A program made the position numbers and the translations under genes. Positions 10,622 to 22,282 of a DNA stretch of 49,763 nucleotides are shown here, in pieces. Under the pieces are notes generated by a model. That model did not search any database. It was not told the DNA's origin and worked only from the letters and a program-made list of their open reading frames with translations. This DNA comes from Chara braunii (Eukaryota > Streptophyta > Charophyceae > Charales > Characeae): positions 779,104 to 828,866 of the forward strand of contig BFEA01000117.1 in the NCBI GenBank assembly GCA_003427395.1. Direction: 5' to 3'. How positions within the stretch are numbered: the first letter of the stretch is position 1; every line of letters starts with the position of its first letter.

Positions 10622-10689
<68 letters not shown>

Positions 10690-11971
10690 AGGAGAGAGGG
10701 ATTTATGTTATTTAACCATGGAATAAAGGAAGGGACGAAAAGACTTGGGGAAAAGTGTTTGACACGGGAAACATAGTGATTAACATGGAAAAGAGCGAGG
10801 CTTCAGTTGTGCTACCATAACATCGAAGTCATAGAGTAGAGAACAAGGAGGAACAAGGATAGGCATGTGCCGAGGAGGGCAACTTCGGTTGAGGAGGCAA
10901 CCACAGGAAGCATCACTGTGCGATGATAGTATGTCGATCGGTAATCTTCGGACATAATCCTGCATCTCATAGTCATATTAGTCCTTCTCATGGAACATCC
11001 GTGAACCACTGGATCGAGTTTTCTAGCCCCTTTCCCTCTTAAGTCTCCTCCTAACTCCGGATCATAGGTATCCCTCTATCATTTTTAGATCCAACACCCA
11101 TTTGAAAAGTCACCATATTGCGAGCCTTAAACCACTACCACCTTTCCCAGGCAACGTTGAGAATAATAAAAAATGTAACATTCCAGGTGCTTTGGAGGCC
11201 GAGCCTACCGGACTCGAATGGCTGGCGGCACCAGCCAAAAGACAACAGAGTGTCACGTTGACACATTGGCAAAGCTTGGCATACTGCTTTTTTGTGCCTC
11301 GACAAAAAGAGACTTGAAGGTACAGGATGTTAATGAACTAGTAGGGGTCCAAATCAAAAGAATGGTTTCTAAAAAGAAATCACAAGGTCAGTCTATGCGG
11401 GTGATCCACTTACACCACCAATTGTCATGTTGACAATGGACAAACCACCTTCCTATTGTAGAAAAACTTTCACATAGCCTGATTCTTCGAATGTCACAAG
11501 ATTTCCATGAACCAAGGGAGTATAAGCAACCAAATGAACGATGGGAAAATCTTACATAGAGAGAAATGAGTACATACTTGGAAATCCTATCAATAGAGAA
11601 GTGGATATTCGCCATGCACGTCAAAGATTAAACGAAGTTCACAAATTTTGACAAAAAGAATACTAAATAAAACAGTAGTAGCCACAAAAGAAAGTGAGGA
11701 ACCTAGAGAACGAATATAGCAAGACCAGCTCGGTGGTAACGCGTTTTTTGAGTCATGACGAGACCTTCATTGTGGCAAAAGAGTCGATCGCCCATGCACG
11801 GATGCTCCCTCAACCATGTCATTTTGCTTTTTTTTCTCCTTCATTCCATTTGTTTTCACTTTGAAGTTTGAAACTGCATTCATTAGTCCCATATGTGTCA
11901 TGTGAAGAAGTATGTGAGAATTGCGGTGCACATTGATCCCCTGATATCACACACGATCTAGACCGGCGAGG
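10155..11971. other. intron sequence with GA microsatellite; no gene recognised
   Basis: Contains a (GA)n tract at about 10625-10686 and a local duplication of GTGAGGGACCACAAAA with AAAAATTGCACAAG (near 10170 and 10250). Short frames at 10780-11440 show no recognisable motif. Confidence 0.5.
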
Positions 11972-12553
11972 ATGGCCTCACTACAAAGGCAAGTAGAACA
12001 CCGTTGTTTGCCCACCAACGACTGGCTCATAGATCGCACATACCTAGAACAGCAAGGGAGGGCATTACCATGGTGTAAGTCGTGTCACTTAACCTTCCCC
12101 TCCCGCAGAATCCCGGAATCTATAGAACATATATTCATGCAGTGTCCGGGGGCTGTTCTCACATGGTGGGACAAAATCTGGACACTTTTGGGCACTGAGT
12201 CTACCTGGCCCTGGGACTGGAGGGCCATATTATGTGAGACATGGACCTCCCCCACCGACAATATCTTTGAATACAACATGTTTAAGTTGGGGCAGAGAGC
12301 GGTTATGTGGTCCCTCTGGAGAAAGCGCTGTATCCACGACATTGAGGGGGTCCGCATAGCAGGGGAAGAGGCGACAAAAATGATAAAACAATACATTCAA
12401 CAAGAACTCACGTTACAGTGGCATAAAGTTAAGAACCAATTAGACCTGTTCCAGTCAGTGAAAGATATAACACAGGTCATCCACCAGTTCTCCGGGGAAT
12501 GGTTGGGCAGTGTGAATGGGGGCTGGATAGCATCAGTCCGATGGGAGGGCTGA
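11972..12553 (+). pseudogene. LINE ORF2 C-terminal fragment with RT-associated zinc-binding motif
   Basis: A 193-codon open frame begins MASLQRQVEHRCLPTNDW and then has CKSCHL, followed by ESIEHIFMQCP about 15 residues later. C-x2-C...H-x4-C spaced like this is the zinc-binding domain that follows the reverse transcriptase in many plant LINEs (zf-RVT). The tryptophan-rich stretch after it (LTWWDKIW, MWSLWRKR) fits. No catalytic reverse transcriptase is seen upstream, so the copy is 5'-truncated. It lies in the sense orientation inside the dynein intron. Confidence 0.7.
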
Positions 12554-12878
12554 CCCGCACAGAGGGACAATCAGGCGGAATTCAAGAGGGACTACTATAT
12601 CTGCTTTAAGGAATGGACTAAGGTCGGCCAGGACATCCCACTACAACCGCCCACAAAATTTTCGGATCCATTCCCCCCCCACCGACTGGCAATGGTTGAA
12701 ATGCAATGGTATGGAGTGGAGTGAGCGGAGCCCACGCTAGGGGAACAGGATGATCTGGCAGTCGGGGACAGGCTGAAGAAGCGGCAGTGCGGAGGCGCGG
12801 GGCATGGCAGTCACAGTTGATCCGCTGTTCCAGCAGGTGATGGTCCTCAAAACAAGTATGGTTTTCACAACTGTATAT

Positions 12879-13326
12879 GGGACGCTGGACCCGTTTTCCA
12901 GCAGGCGAAGACTGTCGAGGTAAGTCTTGCCGGAGTGGGGTAAGAAGATCGATGGGGGCTTCCGAGCAGCTCCTTTTTCTCGGTTTTGGTACCTCAATTT
13001 TCAATTTATAAGGGACGCTGGGCCCGGTTCCCAGCACGTGCTGCAAGGGGAGAGAGGAACTGGCGTGCAGTTGTGTATCTGGCGCCGAATTCAGGGCGAG
13101 AGGTTCCCCCTCCCTTCCAAAATCCTGCTCCCTTTTCTCGGTTTTGGTACTTTAATTTTTCAGTTTATAAGGGACGCTGGGCCCGGTTCCCAGCACGTGC
13201 TGCAGGGGGAGAAAGGAACTTACGTGCAGATGTGTATCTGGCGCCGAATTCAGGGCAAGAGGTTCCCCCTCCCTTCCAAAATCCTGCTCAGTCAATCCCC
13301 TAGATCCCGGGGCAATTAATGCTGGC
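12879..13326 (+). repeat. 158-bp tandem duplication built around the SINE-like core
   Basis: A short core fragment at 12879-12907 is followed by two tandem units of 158 bp (about 12977-13134 and 13135-13290). Each starts TTCTCGGTTTTGGTAC, contains GGGACGCTGGGCCCGG with its hairpin, and then continues with GGCGCCGAATTCAGGGC. The second unit runs into the CTGCTCAGTCAATCCCC module at 13284-13326. Identity between units is high, so the duplication is recent relative to other copies. Confidence 0.75.
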
Positions 13327-13369
13327 AAGACCATACCATAAGTTCTCTAAAGTAATTTAGTATGTATAA

Positions 13370-13524
13370 GGGACGCTGGACCCGTTTTCCAGCAGGTGAT
13401 GCTCCCCACCACTAGATGGAGCCTCTCCCCAGGTGCTAGTGGTGTCTGCTCTTATCAGCACCACTAACACTGGTGGGGGTGTTTAAAAGAAAAAGAAAAA
13501 GAAAAAAAAAACAAAAAAAAACAT
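13370..13524 (+). repeat. SINE-like hairpin repeat, most complete three-hairpin copy
   Basis: GGGACGCTGGACCCG at 13370, hairpin 1 with TCCAGC, then hairpin 2 GCTCC/GGAGC. Hairpin 3 is GTGCTAGTGGTG/CACCACTAACAC with one C-A mismatch. A linker GTGTTTAAAAG follows, then a tail of AAAAAG units to about 13524. It is the best reference copy in the window. Confidence 0.75.
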
Positions 13525-13526
13525 TG

Positions 13527-14560
13527 AGCTTTATAAGAGATTAGTTTTTTTTTTAAGTAAAAAAACACGTTTGTGCAAATATGAATAGCCCACAATATTT
13601 TAAAAAATTTTGATAGCTCATAAAATGTAAAAGCGTACGAAAATATATGTCATCATCTTAAACAAGACCTTTATTGAAACATGCATAATTACTAATCATG
13701 TATTGCCTATCACTTTCGCATGAAAAATCATTTTGTACGCTCAACATCGTTAGTGCTAAAACATGCGTCGTCCTTCTTCAATCCTTATTATGTTTTATTA
13801 TTTTATAACTTTTCTTACCAAAAGCTACTTCATAACATTTCATACCAAAACATGTACCATGCTCATCTTTCACATACCCTTATTTTCACATCTTAATAGA
13901 CAAAAATCACTTCAAATTGCTTCATATTGAAACAATCATCATTGTTTATTCGAAGTTTTCCCAGTGTCTTTCTATTCGAAAAAAATGTTGTGTTATTTGA
14001 AACCCTCTCTATGCTTTAACATATGTATCATTGTTTTAGTGTCGAAAACCTTTTAGTAGTTTAAATATTCATAAAAAATTATCAATTTTAAAAATAAGAC
14101 GGACCTTAGCGTAAAGTAATTTTAAGTACTTTTGATACTAACATATTTATCCCAAAGTGGGTCATAGATGAAAAAATGAATATTTTCGAAAACGTAAAAG
14201 TCTTGAAGTTGTTTTTGTTGACATCTGAATATTGGCGTAAGGAAGGTAATGTGTGAATTAATTTTTAATTTTTAATTTTTTTTATTAAATCATAAAAATA
14301 AAATAAACTGTATATTTTTATACAAAAATTACTGTATTAAAATAAACTATATATATATATATGTATTAAATTTGTAATAAACAACCTTTTACTTAAAATT
14401 GAAATATTTTGTTAGCGTGACAATTTTTTTTCCTTTCTTTCACTGACGTCGTACCTTCATCTTACATGCTTTTTATTGAGTCTTTTGGATGTATCTAGTC
14501 GCTTATATGACTAGATTAGCATATGTTTATTGGAGTGTGATTAAACCACAACTGGTCAGT
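13527..14560. other. AT-rich segment without genes
   Basis: About 1 kb with clearly lower GC content than the flanks, poly-A/T runs and a short TA tract near 14350. No repeat family of this window is found in it and no coding frame is recognised. It may be older intron sequence or an unrecognised AT-rich insertion. Confidence 0.5.
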
Positions 14561-14604
14561 TCATTCATTGAAGGATTATCACATCAGCACACCGTCGAAG
14601 CTGA

Positions 14605-15089
14605 CTACAGCATTGCAGGGGTGGGGTGGATATCACGACCGGTACGATTCCACTTTTGAACACCGTGTCCTGGCTGTAGTGGTTAAGAGACTTGGCTCTT
14701 GGGGCCGAAGTCGCCGGTTCGAATCTGTGCTTGCACGGAGGAGGACTTAGGCCCAGACGTATGGAATCCATACTGTGGACGCGCCCGTGAACCGACGGGC
14801 ATTGATAAGTCCCGTCTGTGTGAGCGGGTAAGAGTACCTGCGGGGGTTACGTGTGCTACAGAGCGAAGTGTACGAGAATTGTCGTGGGTGTTGTGTGTGG
14901 TGTGTGTTGAGTTGGACACTACAGCCTTGCAGGGGTGGGGTGGATATCACGACCGGTACGATGCCACTTTTGAACACTGTGTCCTGGCTGTAGTGGTTAA
15001 GAGACTTGGCTCTTGAGGCCGAAGTCGCCGGTTCGAATCTGTGCTTGCACGGAGGAGGACTTAGGCCCAGACATACGGAATCCATACTA
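14605..15089 (+). repeat. tRNA-like SINE, head-to-tail dimer (314-bp spacing)
   Basis: Two nearly identical copies start with CTACAGC at 14605 and 14919. Each has an A-box (TGGCTGTAGTGG at 14671 and 14985) and a B-box (GGTTCGAATCT at 14716 and 15030), with GGTTAAGAGACTTGGCTCTTG between. This gives a tRNA-Leu/Ser-like head. A shared 3' part (GAGGAGGACTTAGGCCCAGAC) follows. The second copy breaks off after TGGAATCCATACT. A related minus-strand copy is at 41870-41945. Confidence 0.7.
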
Positions 15090-15449
15090 CTGAATTTCGT
15101 CACGCCAGCAAAATATTTCAATTGTAACTAAAATGTGGTTAATACATGAAATTGGAAAATAAGTTTCATATAACATAAAAGCAACATCACAAAAAAATGT
15201 CTTAACTATATTCTTTATAAAGAAGAACCCGGCCACAGTAACGCTCCCTTAAGGCCCGACTTCCAGTGTTGGGAACACTGCCATTCCCTATTGGGTCTGC
15301 GATGCTGCATAGGCCGCATTGGGTGGCGGGTTTGCAAACCCCCAGCCGCATGTTCGAGCAGAGGAAGGTTCTGTACTTTCCTCAACCAACAGATGTGCTA
15401 TTTCATTTATCTTTTTTTTCATTTTTTTGTGATGCACACAACTGGCAGA

Positions 15450-16095
15450 TGTTGACCATAAGGAGTCTCCCTCCACTACTGAAGAGATGTGAAAAATCAA
15501 AATGCATCTTTTGTTAGGACATGGGAAAATACACCGCTATGTTGTTTTTTTTTTGTGCCTGTTCTGGGTAGTGGAGCGAGGCGGTATATATTTCTATGTT
15601 CTCGCGGAAGATTCGTTATGATTTTGACTATTTGGAGAATGGTTGAGTAAGACCCGTTGTTTTTCCCCCCCCTTCAAACTGTTTTGTTCACTTCATTTTA
15701 TTTTTCTTTTTTGGGGGGGATTTTTGTGTGCACATAGGTGGTATACGTGACCATAGGGGGCCTCGCTCCACTCCTCACAAGATATGCAAAATGAAATGAA
15801 TTTTCCGCTAGAACATGGGAAGATACACATATTTTTTGTTGTTTGTGATGTCGTGAGTAGTGGAGAGAGACAATGTATCTTTCCATGTTCTGTCGGAAGA
15901 TTAGTTCTCATATGCCTATTTGGAGAGCCGTGGAGCAAGACCCGTTGCTGACATTTGTTTTTCCCTTCAAACTATTTTTTTTCTCTTCGTTTTGATGGGG
16001 ATTCGATCTGAGGTCTTCATTTCAACAGTTCATATGTGTACCCACTTAACTGGGCCATTGGTTCCGTAGGGCCTCACTCCACTACTCCCCACATG
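15450..16095. repeat. foldback element family with GCTCCACTACT ends
   Basis: Two diverged units (about 15450-15660 and 15737-15945) each contain TCCCTCCACTAC or CGCTCCACTCC on the left and GTAGTGGAG or CGTGGAGCAAGACCCG on the right. Between them lies a central pair GAACATGGGAAGATACA / TATCTTTCCATGTTC that can fold back. A further left-type end is at 16068-16090, right-type ends lie at 15571 and 17221, and a compact copy is at 33461-33593. Target duplications are not clear. Confidence 0.5.
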
Positions 16096-16482
16096 CACAA
16101 CGTTTTGGTTTGGCTTCTTTTTTTTTCCGTATTTTTTTTGTTATCATGTTGTTATGGCGCCCTCCCCTTGTGACATGACCCGCCTTCATCGTTTAATCTC
16201 ATCCCCGCCTGTGGGTCGTGGTTTTGCTGCGGTGGGTCCGGCTTGTTACAGAAAGAAAACTTGAAGTGAGTCTTAAAACCCAAACACTAAAATAGGGAGA
16301 ATGTGAATCTATTAACTGATGCACGTTCTGGTATGAAAAATCGTAAACCGCCGGCACTTCCTAAAATTGTGCCGGTTAACAAGCCACAATTTAATAAATA
16401 TATGGGCCACTACAAGAGCGCCCAAATTCATTTGACTAGAAACATTTCTACTCTATTTTTTCCTGCGGCCAAGTACTGGTGG

Positions 16483-16487
<5 letters not shown>

Positions 16488-16521
<34 letters not shown>
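16488..16521. repeat. TA microsatellite
   Basis: (TA)n of about 34 bp. Confidence 0.95.
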
Positions 16522-16523
<2 letters not shown>

Positions 16524-16904
16524 AAAAATCAATGCAACTTGGTTGCAACCCAGTACTATAATAGTTTTAAATGAAATTGGAGTGATTTTCATTATCAAAA
16601 CGTCAATGGAGGAGTAACGGTTGGATTAATGTAAATGGGGTTTACGGAAATCAAAGAAGGGGTATTTTAACGTCAATAGTTTTCAAATTTTCAAATTTGT
16701 TTGGCCGTTATATGGAGCAGAAGCCCTAAAGCAACTTCTCAACTTCACAATTCCTCTGCTCGCTTCTCCTCTTCTCCTAACCTTCTCAATTTGTGATCTG
16801 CAAATGTACAAAAACATGTGCCCTTCCAACTTTCTCCTTCTTTCTTTCTGACTACCTCTATTGTTCAAAACATAAACATATTCTGATTTGACATATGCAT
16901 GCAG

Positions 16905-17078
16905 GATCATGAAGGCAGCGGGGGAAATAACTGAGGACGAGTGGAGATTTTTTATAATGGGTCCCCACAGTCTTCCTCAGGACAAAAGGTTGGGCAGAGT
17001 GCTTAATGTCCCCCCCCCATGGCTACAACAGTCGTCTCACGAGTGGCAGGAGTTGTGCGCTCTCTCTCACCTTCCCAG
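16905..17078 (+). CDS. dynein heavy chain, exon before AAA6
   Basis: A 174-bp exon between TATGCATGCAG|G and CCCAG|GTATTT. One base completes the Arg codon left open by the exon ending at 6966, then 57 codons follow and two bases remain. It reads IMKAAGEITEDEWRFF, the family's G-x-I-x-x-x-E-W-x-F-F motif, and then PPPWLQQSSHEWQELC and ALSHLP. These correspond to the conserved P-x-W-L, W and L-x-x-L-P positions between AAA5 and AAA6. The next exon continues LP|RF in frame. Confidence 0.9.
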
Positions 17079-18473
17079 GTATTTATCCAAAGGCCTGATC
17101 TTTCATTGCGAGTTCCACAATGACAAATCAATTAGTAGGAGTTGTACCCCAGGAGATGGGTCCCGGAACGCTGATTGATACAAATTAATTTCCGAAATGA
17201 CAAATCAATTCGTGCGTTCGGAGAGTAGTGGAGCGAGGCCCTTAGCCGCCCAGTTTGTAAAAAGATACCTGCCGTATAAGACTTCGAATTGTGAGCCGTT
17301 TCCGAAATTCTCATGTCACATGTTGTTTCGCTTTCTACTCTCATCTCGTCTCGCGCAATGAAGCATACTATCCGTGTGCGAAGATTCGGTTAAACAATCT
17401 CTACCTCCAATCCTCATTTCGTCAAGCCTGAAGTTCACTGTGCGCCAATGGGCAGCATTTTTATTTTCTTTTGGCTGGCGCCGCCAACTTTTGTGGACCG
17501 CTAGCGCCCAGCCTCAGCCGGCCTCCGGAAAATGCGAAGGCTACTTTTGAGACTTTCCATCACAGCCTGCAAGTTAGTGATGGTTAAAAAAAAAACAAAA
17601 AGGGGTCAGTACGTTCATGTCGCCTTTGAGGAGTTACTGTATCGAATGGGCAAAAAAAACACGCGTCGGCAAAGAAAACCACGCTGAGTTCAAAAAGGCA
17701 ACGGAAGTACCGACGGCCGTGGTGTTGGAGCGGCGGGTGTCATATGTACAGGGGTCGGCCATGGTGTCAGAGGGGGAAACCAAAAAAAAAAAAAAAAAAT
17801 GGCCACAGGTCCTTTTGGACTGAAATGATGTGAAATCACTCATTTCGAGTTGCCACGTAATTTCTTTGCCGATGCGAGTTTTTTGTGCCTTCAGAGTTTC
17901 AAGACATTTTGCGTCTACCATTGTTTCCAAAAAAAAAAAAAAAAAAAAAAAAAAAAAGCCTTTGGGACAGCAACGTGTTTTCTTACCGTGTTCTTATAAT
18001 TGAACGAGATAGAGCAACCAATCGCCAAAATCTTGGGACAATCAAAAGCTTTTTTTTTTTTTGTTTTTTTTTTGGGAAAACCAAAACCTTTTTGCTCTCT
18101 CACTTGCACCGCCCACCTCGGTCTGTCGATTTCACCATTCAACACCACCCCATTGACCATCTGGCTTTTTTAACCTTTTTTTTTTTTTTTTTTTAAGCTT
18201 TTTGTCTTATTACGTTTCTTCTGATTTCTCTATTTATAGCATTTTTACTGTTTTTTAAGTACTTTTTCACAACTTCAAATCATCAGTGACCATTGTTTTA
18301 TGAAATCTCTGGAATTCGGTCGAATCATGAAGGTAATCTCTTCTTACGTATGGTCACTATGGTGTTGGATCCTGAGTCTTTATGTTGTTTTCTTCTGGGC
18401 CCATTTCCCAGCCTGTGATGATATTTTATGGTTTTTTAAACTTTTTCTTTTGTTTTTGAACTCACAATGAAGT

Positions 18474-18516
<43 letters not shown>

Positions 18517-18935
18517 GGAATGAAGTTGCCTTGACTGGTGCCCCTCTTATGATTCACATTATAATTCACAAATGGATGGCTTTTTTTTTTTTGCTTTTTT
18601 TTAAAACCTCCAAAATCCGTTTCTTGGAATAGTGGGTAAGAAATGGTGGTGTAAGAGTTCCCTGGGTTCTTCGTTATGGGGGAGAACGGGGGAAACTGGG
18701 GGGAGGGGGGGGGTCCAGAGGGGGAAGAGAGGGGGCATTTTGTCTCTGAGTTGATGTCTCTTTTCATAGACGGCTTTGAAAGGTGTGTTACATGTGCTGG
18801 ATGTCCCTTGACTGTGAAGCGGGGGCGACGTATTTAACACTTTTCAAAAAAGCTTTCTTCTGGCGTCTCCTTTCATATATCTGCATAATGACGTCTCATT
18901 CATGTTCTTAAATACTATGTTGTTATCACATTCAG
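17079..18935 (+). other. dynein intron (1.86 kb)
   Basis: GTATTT donor and CACATTCAG acceptor, both phase 2. It includes an end of the GTAGTGGAGC foldback family (17221-17246) and several long A or T tracts (17781-17798, 17931-17957, 18048-18070, 18177-18194, 18479-18515). No gene is recognised inside. Confidence 0.75.
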
Positions 18936-19092
18936 GTTTCTCGGACTGCACGAGGATGTTTCCATGAACCATCACTCCTGGCGAGTGTACTACGACAGCG
19001 CCTCTCCCGACGACGGACCCTTGCCGACCTCATGGGATGTCCTCCACCCATTCCCCAAGCTGTTGATATTACGCTGTCTTCGTCCTGATAAG
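18936..19092 (+). CDS. dynein heavy chain, exon leading into AAA6
   Basis: A 157-bp exon between ACATTCAG|G and GATAAG|GTACAAG, ending in phase 0. It encodes FLGLHEDVSMNHHSW, then PLPTSWDVLHPFPKLL and ILRCLRPDK. These match the family's F-x-x-L...W...L-P-x-x-W, then F-x-K-L-L-x-L-R-x-L-R-P-D-K block. The R-P-D-K end is one of the most recognisable dynein signatures. The exon joins the previous one in frame. Confidence 0.93.
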
Positions 19093-19140
19093 GTACAAGC
19101 ATGCTTAGTAATAAGCCCCTTGCTTTCTCATCGTCATACC

Positions 19141-19166
19141 TTTTTTTTTTTTTTTTTTTTTTTTTT
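19141..19166. repeat. poly-T tract between TCATCGTCATACC duplications
   Basis: A T tract of about 26. TCATCGTCATACC stands directly before it (19128-19140) and again after it (19167-19179). This 13-bp direct repeat could be a target duplication of a now almost fully lost poly-A retroposition, or slippage. Confidence 0.6.
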
Positions 19167-19266
19167 CATCGTCATACCATTACATAATAAAGAAGAACAG
19201 CAAGGGTCTTGTGAACAGTCGAGTCTTGTGAACAGTCGGGGTGGGTGCAACTGGTCCCCCCTGGGG

Positions 19267-19430
19267 TGAGGGGTCCCACTAGCAAAGAGAGGATTGGATT
19301 GAACGCCTGAATCTGGCCGCGTTTGTGGACGAGTGCAGAAAATCGAGATTGAACTCCTTTTCTGCATCTCTGCCTAAAAACACGCCCAGATTCAGGATCT
19401 CAATCCAATCCTGTTTGCTAGCGCGGGACC
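19267..19430. mobile_element. foldback element (GGGTCCC...CTAGCAAA ends)
   Basis: The left arm runs GGTCCCACTAGCAAAG then AGGATTGGATTGA then CCTGAATCTGG. Its reverse complement, with small changes, forms the right arm (CCAGATTCAGG, TCAATCCAATCCTG, TTTGCTAGCGCGGGACC). The two arms of about 50 bp enclose roughly 55 bp. No coding content. A target duplication is not evident. Confidence 0.6.
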
Positions 19431-19493
19431 ATGCTCCTGCTCATGGACTGTTGAAAACTTGAAATAGAGACGGGACTTCAAACGACTCTGCTG

Positions 19494-19685
19494 NNNNNNN
19501 NNNNNNNNNNNNNNNNNNNNNNNNNNNNNNNNNNNNNNNNNNNNNNNNNNNNNNNNNNNNNNNNNNNNNNNNNNNNNNNNNNNNNNNNNNNNNNNNNNNN
19601 NNNNNNNNNNNNNNNNNNNNNNNNNNNNNNNNNNNNNNNNNNNNNNNNNNNNNNNNNNNNNNNNNNNNNNNNNNNNNNNNNNNNN
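19494..19685. other. assembly gap (192 N)
   Basis: A run of N. It lies in the interval where at least one dynein exon is expected but not found. Open frames across it have no meaning. Confidence 1.
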
Positions 19686-22100
19686 AAACTTATCCAACTT
19701 CTTTCTGCTGTTAAAGACAACACAACTTCCTGATTTGCCGGCCTTTTGCCGGCCTGTACATAGATCTGCGGCCAGGCCCCACTTATACTATGTATGTGCT
19801 TTGCTGATACGATGTCTCTATGTATGCGCTTTGCTGATAAGATGTCTCTATGTATGTGCTGTGAGATTGCAAAGAAAAAGGGCCAAGGCTCGCTTACTGG
19901 CAATATGCACCTTAACCCCGGTCGGTTGTGGTTAAGTCCATCAACGACTGCCCGGCAACTGATGATACCCCTCTGAGGAGGTGGTGGGGACCACCACCAA
20001 CCACTGCAGCCCTCAGGGTACCTGTGACGAAAAAAAAAAATCAAAGCAGACTATCACTCACCCACACGAGATGGAAAGAACTCTACAGACTGTCTGTCGG
20101 TTCACACCCCATCACAAACAAGCCAGCAAAACAGCAACAAGCCAGCAAAAAAACCCAGGCCACTCTGGACCTCTGGTAGCCCATGAACAGACTGACAAGA
20201 CAGATCCAAGACATATAGTTTTCGAAAAACCTGCACGTGACTACTGTTAACAATATAACAATCACATACGACACAGCTATGTACCGGAAAAATCCGCTTC
20301 GGAGATACGACCCTACCGGTTTCACCTGACCGCCGTGCCACTTGTCTCCGATTCTGCTGAAGTTGGCTGAGAAAATACTGTTTCAAGTTTCAACCAAGTG
20401 CTTTCTCTTCGACCCTTCGTGATAGCACAGGACCTATTTTGTTCTTCACTGACTCTTGCGGGCCTCCAGGCACAAAGTGCAGCAATTCCGACATCTCCGC
20501 CGAATTAGGAGTTCCAAATCTGCATCTTTTCTGCTGCGATTTTCTGTTTTTTTTAATAAAAAACATCCTTATGGGCCATTTTCTGTGATTTTTATTTTTA
20601 TTTTCATTTTTCCAAAAACAGCGCGATGGCCTTGAGATATCGACGTCATATCGTCATTGAACGGACCAGCCCCAGAGGTGTTTCACTCGTCAGCTTCCAC
20701 AGGAATTCCAACTCAGGTCTGCGTTTCCACACAGAGCTAGGCCAGCTGGTATCCGCTGTCCTTTCTAAGTGTGTGTGTGTGTGCGGGACGTAGGTGTGCC
20801 GGCTGAGCTAGGCCAGCTGGTATTCGCTGTCCTTTCTGTGTGTGTGTGTGTGCGGGACCTGGTACAAACGTAGGCCATCTGTCGTGTGTCGTGTGCCTGC
20901 CTGGGCCCGAGTCTGGGCCCGTGTTCTGACTGACTCTGTTGGCTCTCTGTGAGTGTCGCTGTGCGTTGGACAGGGACAAGGTAGGAGTAGAGAAATGGCC
21001 CGAGGCAGGACGAGAATGAGCGGCAGGTTCTACCGAGGGGTAGTCGTAGCGCTTTCAAGGGGCAAAAGTTAAATTAGCCAGCGATGCCGTAGGATTTCCC
21101 AGCAACTAGGATAGATAGACCCTGGGAATGGGTACGGCTTCATGGGTAGCCCAATATAGCGAGCGGCCAAAAATAGTCACCGAGTGCTCAGGCCCGTAAC
21201 TACCATCGGACGCATGCTAATGTGGACTGAAAGTTGCACCAAATACGTTCAGGCCCTGAGCCCAAATACAGCTATTATAATGACCAGGCATTCTTTTTGG
21301 GCCAAGATGGTAGGTAGTAGGGTGGTATGCTAAGATACAGGCCCTGAGCCCAAGTGGCAGGCTGAAATGATGTTCCCGCCAAAAGCAGGAACACTGGGTA
21401 GTCCTAGAGCACCCAAGGCTGAAATGATGTTCCCGCCAAAAGCAGGAACACTGGCTAGTGCTGGGTACTGCTGGGAAGTGCCCGACCAGCAGGGGTACTG
21501 GAGGCCGGGCAGGCAAAGAATATCAATAGGCCCCCGATGAGTTGGGCTGGACAAAAGCTGATTTTTGAAGTGCGCATTATGCTGCTCCACCCAGAGGGGG
21601 AGCGTTGGCAGAGCACTTGGGAGGGGAAGGTAGACGTGGAGGGTGATAAGGAAGACCTCCATTGCTATGGAAGACTAGTGGGGAGGTGGTAGAGAGAGGC
21701 ATTGGCTGTGGAGGTGAGGTGAGGAGGAGGAAGAAGGAGGTGGGGACCAGGAAGGAGACTCACCGTTGGCTATGGCGGACCTTCGTCTTCACTCCCTCGG
21801 TTGGTGCTTCATCCAGAAGTCCCCCGAGTGGGTACCTGGTGAGCTGAGACTTCATCGCACAGTGTGGCTATGGCAGGTACAAATGGGAGTGGCATAATAA
21901 AGTTAAGTCGTCCTTTGAATATCCGTGACGCACATGGATGATCCACCATAGCTAGGAATTCCACTAAGTGGAGACGAGAGAGATGAAAGGACTATGGCAA
22001 TTACATGCGCTCACAGTAAGGATGAGTAATCAGACAGATTCCAGCTCTTTCTATCATTGTTGTTTCTTAGTATTGATCATAAGACGTTGGCAGGGAGAGA
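19686..22100. other. intron/intergenic sequence with tandem repeats
   Basis: Contains short tandem units GATGTCTCTATGTATG (near 19809-19857). A 71-bp duplication starts GAGCTAGGCCAGCTGGTAT at 20734 and 20805, each followed by a GT microsatellite. A 57-bp duplication starts GGCTGAAATGATGTTCCC at 21360 and 21417. The phrase ACCTTAACCCCGGT...GGTTGTGGTTAA near 19909 recurs at about 36055. No coding signal is recognised. Confidence 0.5.
21196..21320. repeat. diverged copy of the foldback interior seen at 23967-24074
   Basis: GGACTGAAAGTTG, CCAAAT and CAGCTATTATAATGACCAGGC-type phrases occur in the same order as at 24011-24055, followed by a GATGGTAGGTAG end. The inverted arms are no longer symmetrical. 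Confidence 0.45.
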
Positions 22101-22134
22101 TGAGGGGCACATGACCTTGGTCTCTCCATGTGTC

Positions 22135-22282
22135 TTCTTCTTCTTCTTCTTCTTCTTCTTCTTCCTTCAATTCTTCTTCTTCTTCTTCCTTCAATTCTTC
22201 TTCTTCTTCTTCTTCTTCTTCTTCTTCTTCTTCTTCCTTCGATTCTTCTTCTTCTTCTTCTTCTTCTTCTTCTTCAATTCTT
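22135..22282. repeat. CTT microsatellite with CCTTCAATT interruptions
   Basis: (CTT)n of nearly 150 bp with four CCTTC(A/G)ATT-type interruptions. Translated it is only poly-Leu, poly-Ser or poly-Phe. Confidence 0.95.

Larger units (their letters stand above)
6967..16904 (+). other. dynein intron (9.9 kb), filled with repeats
   Basis: It is bounded by GTACGG at the left and TATGCATGCAG at the right, with matching phase 2. A poly-A tract of about 28 follows the donor closely. The intron holds LINE remnants, SINE-like copies, tRNA-like SINEs, a TTAA element and several microsatellites, listed separately. Confidence 0.75.

Noticed and set aside
11728-11800. tRNA-like AGCTCGGTGGTAACGCG
   Set aside because: It resembles a D-arm, but no B-box or acceptor stem follows at the right distance.
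19392-20044. Long open frames across the first N run
   Set aside because: They are open only because N codons cannot be stops.
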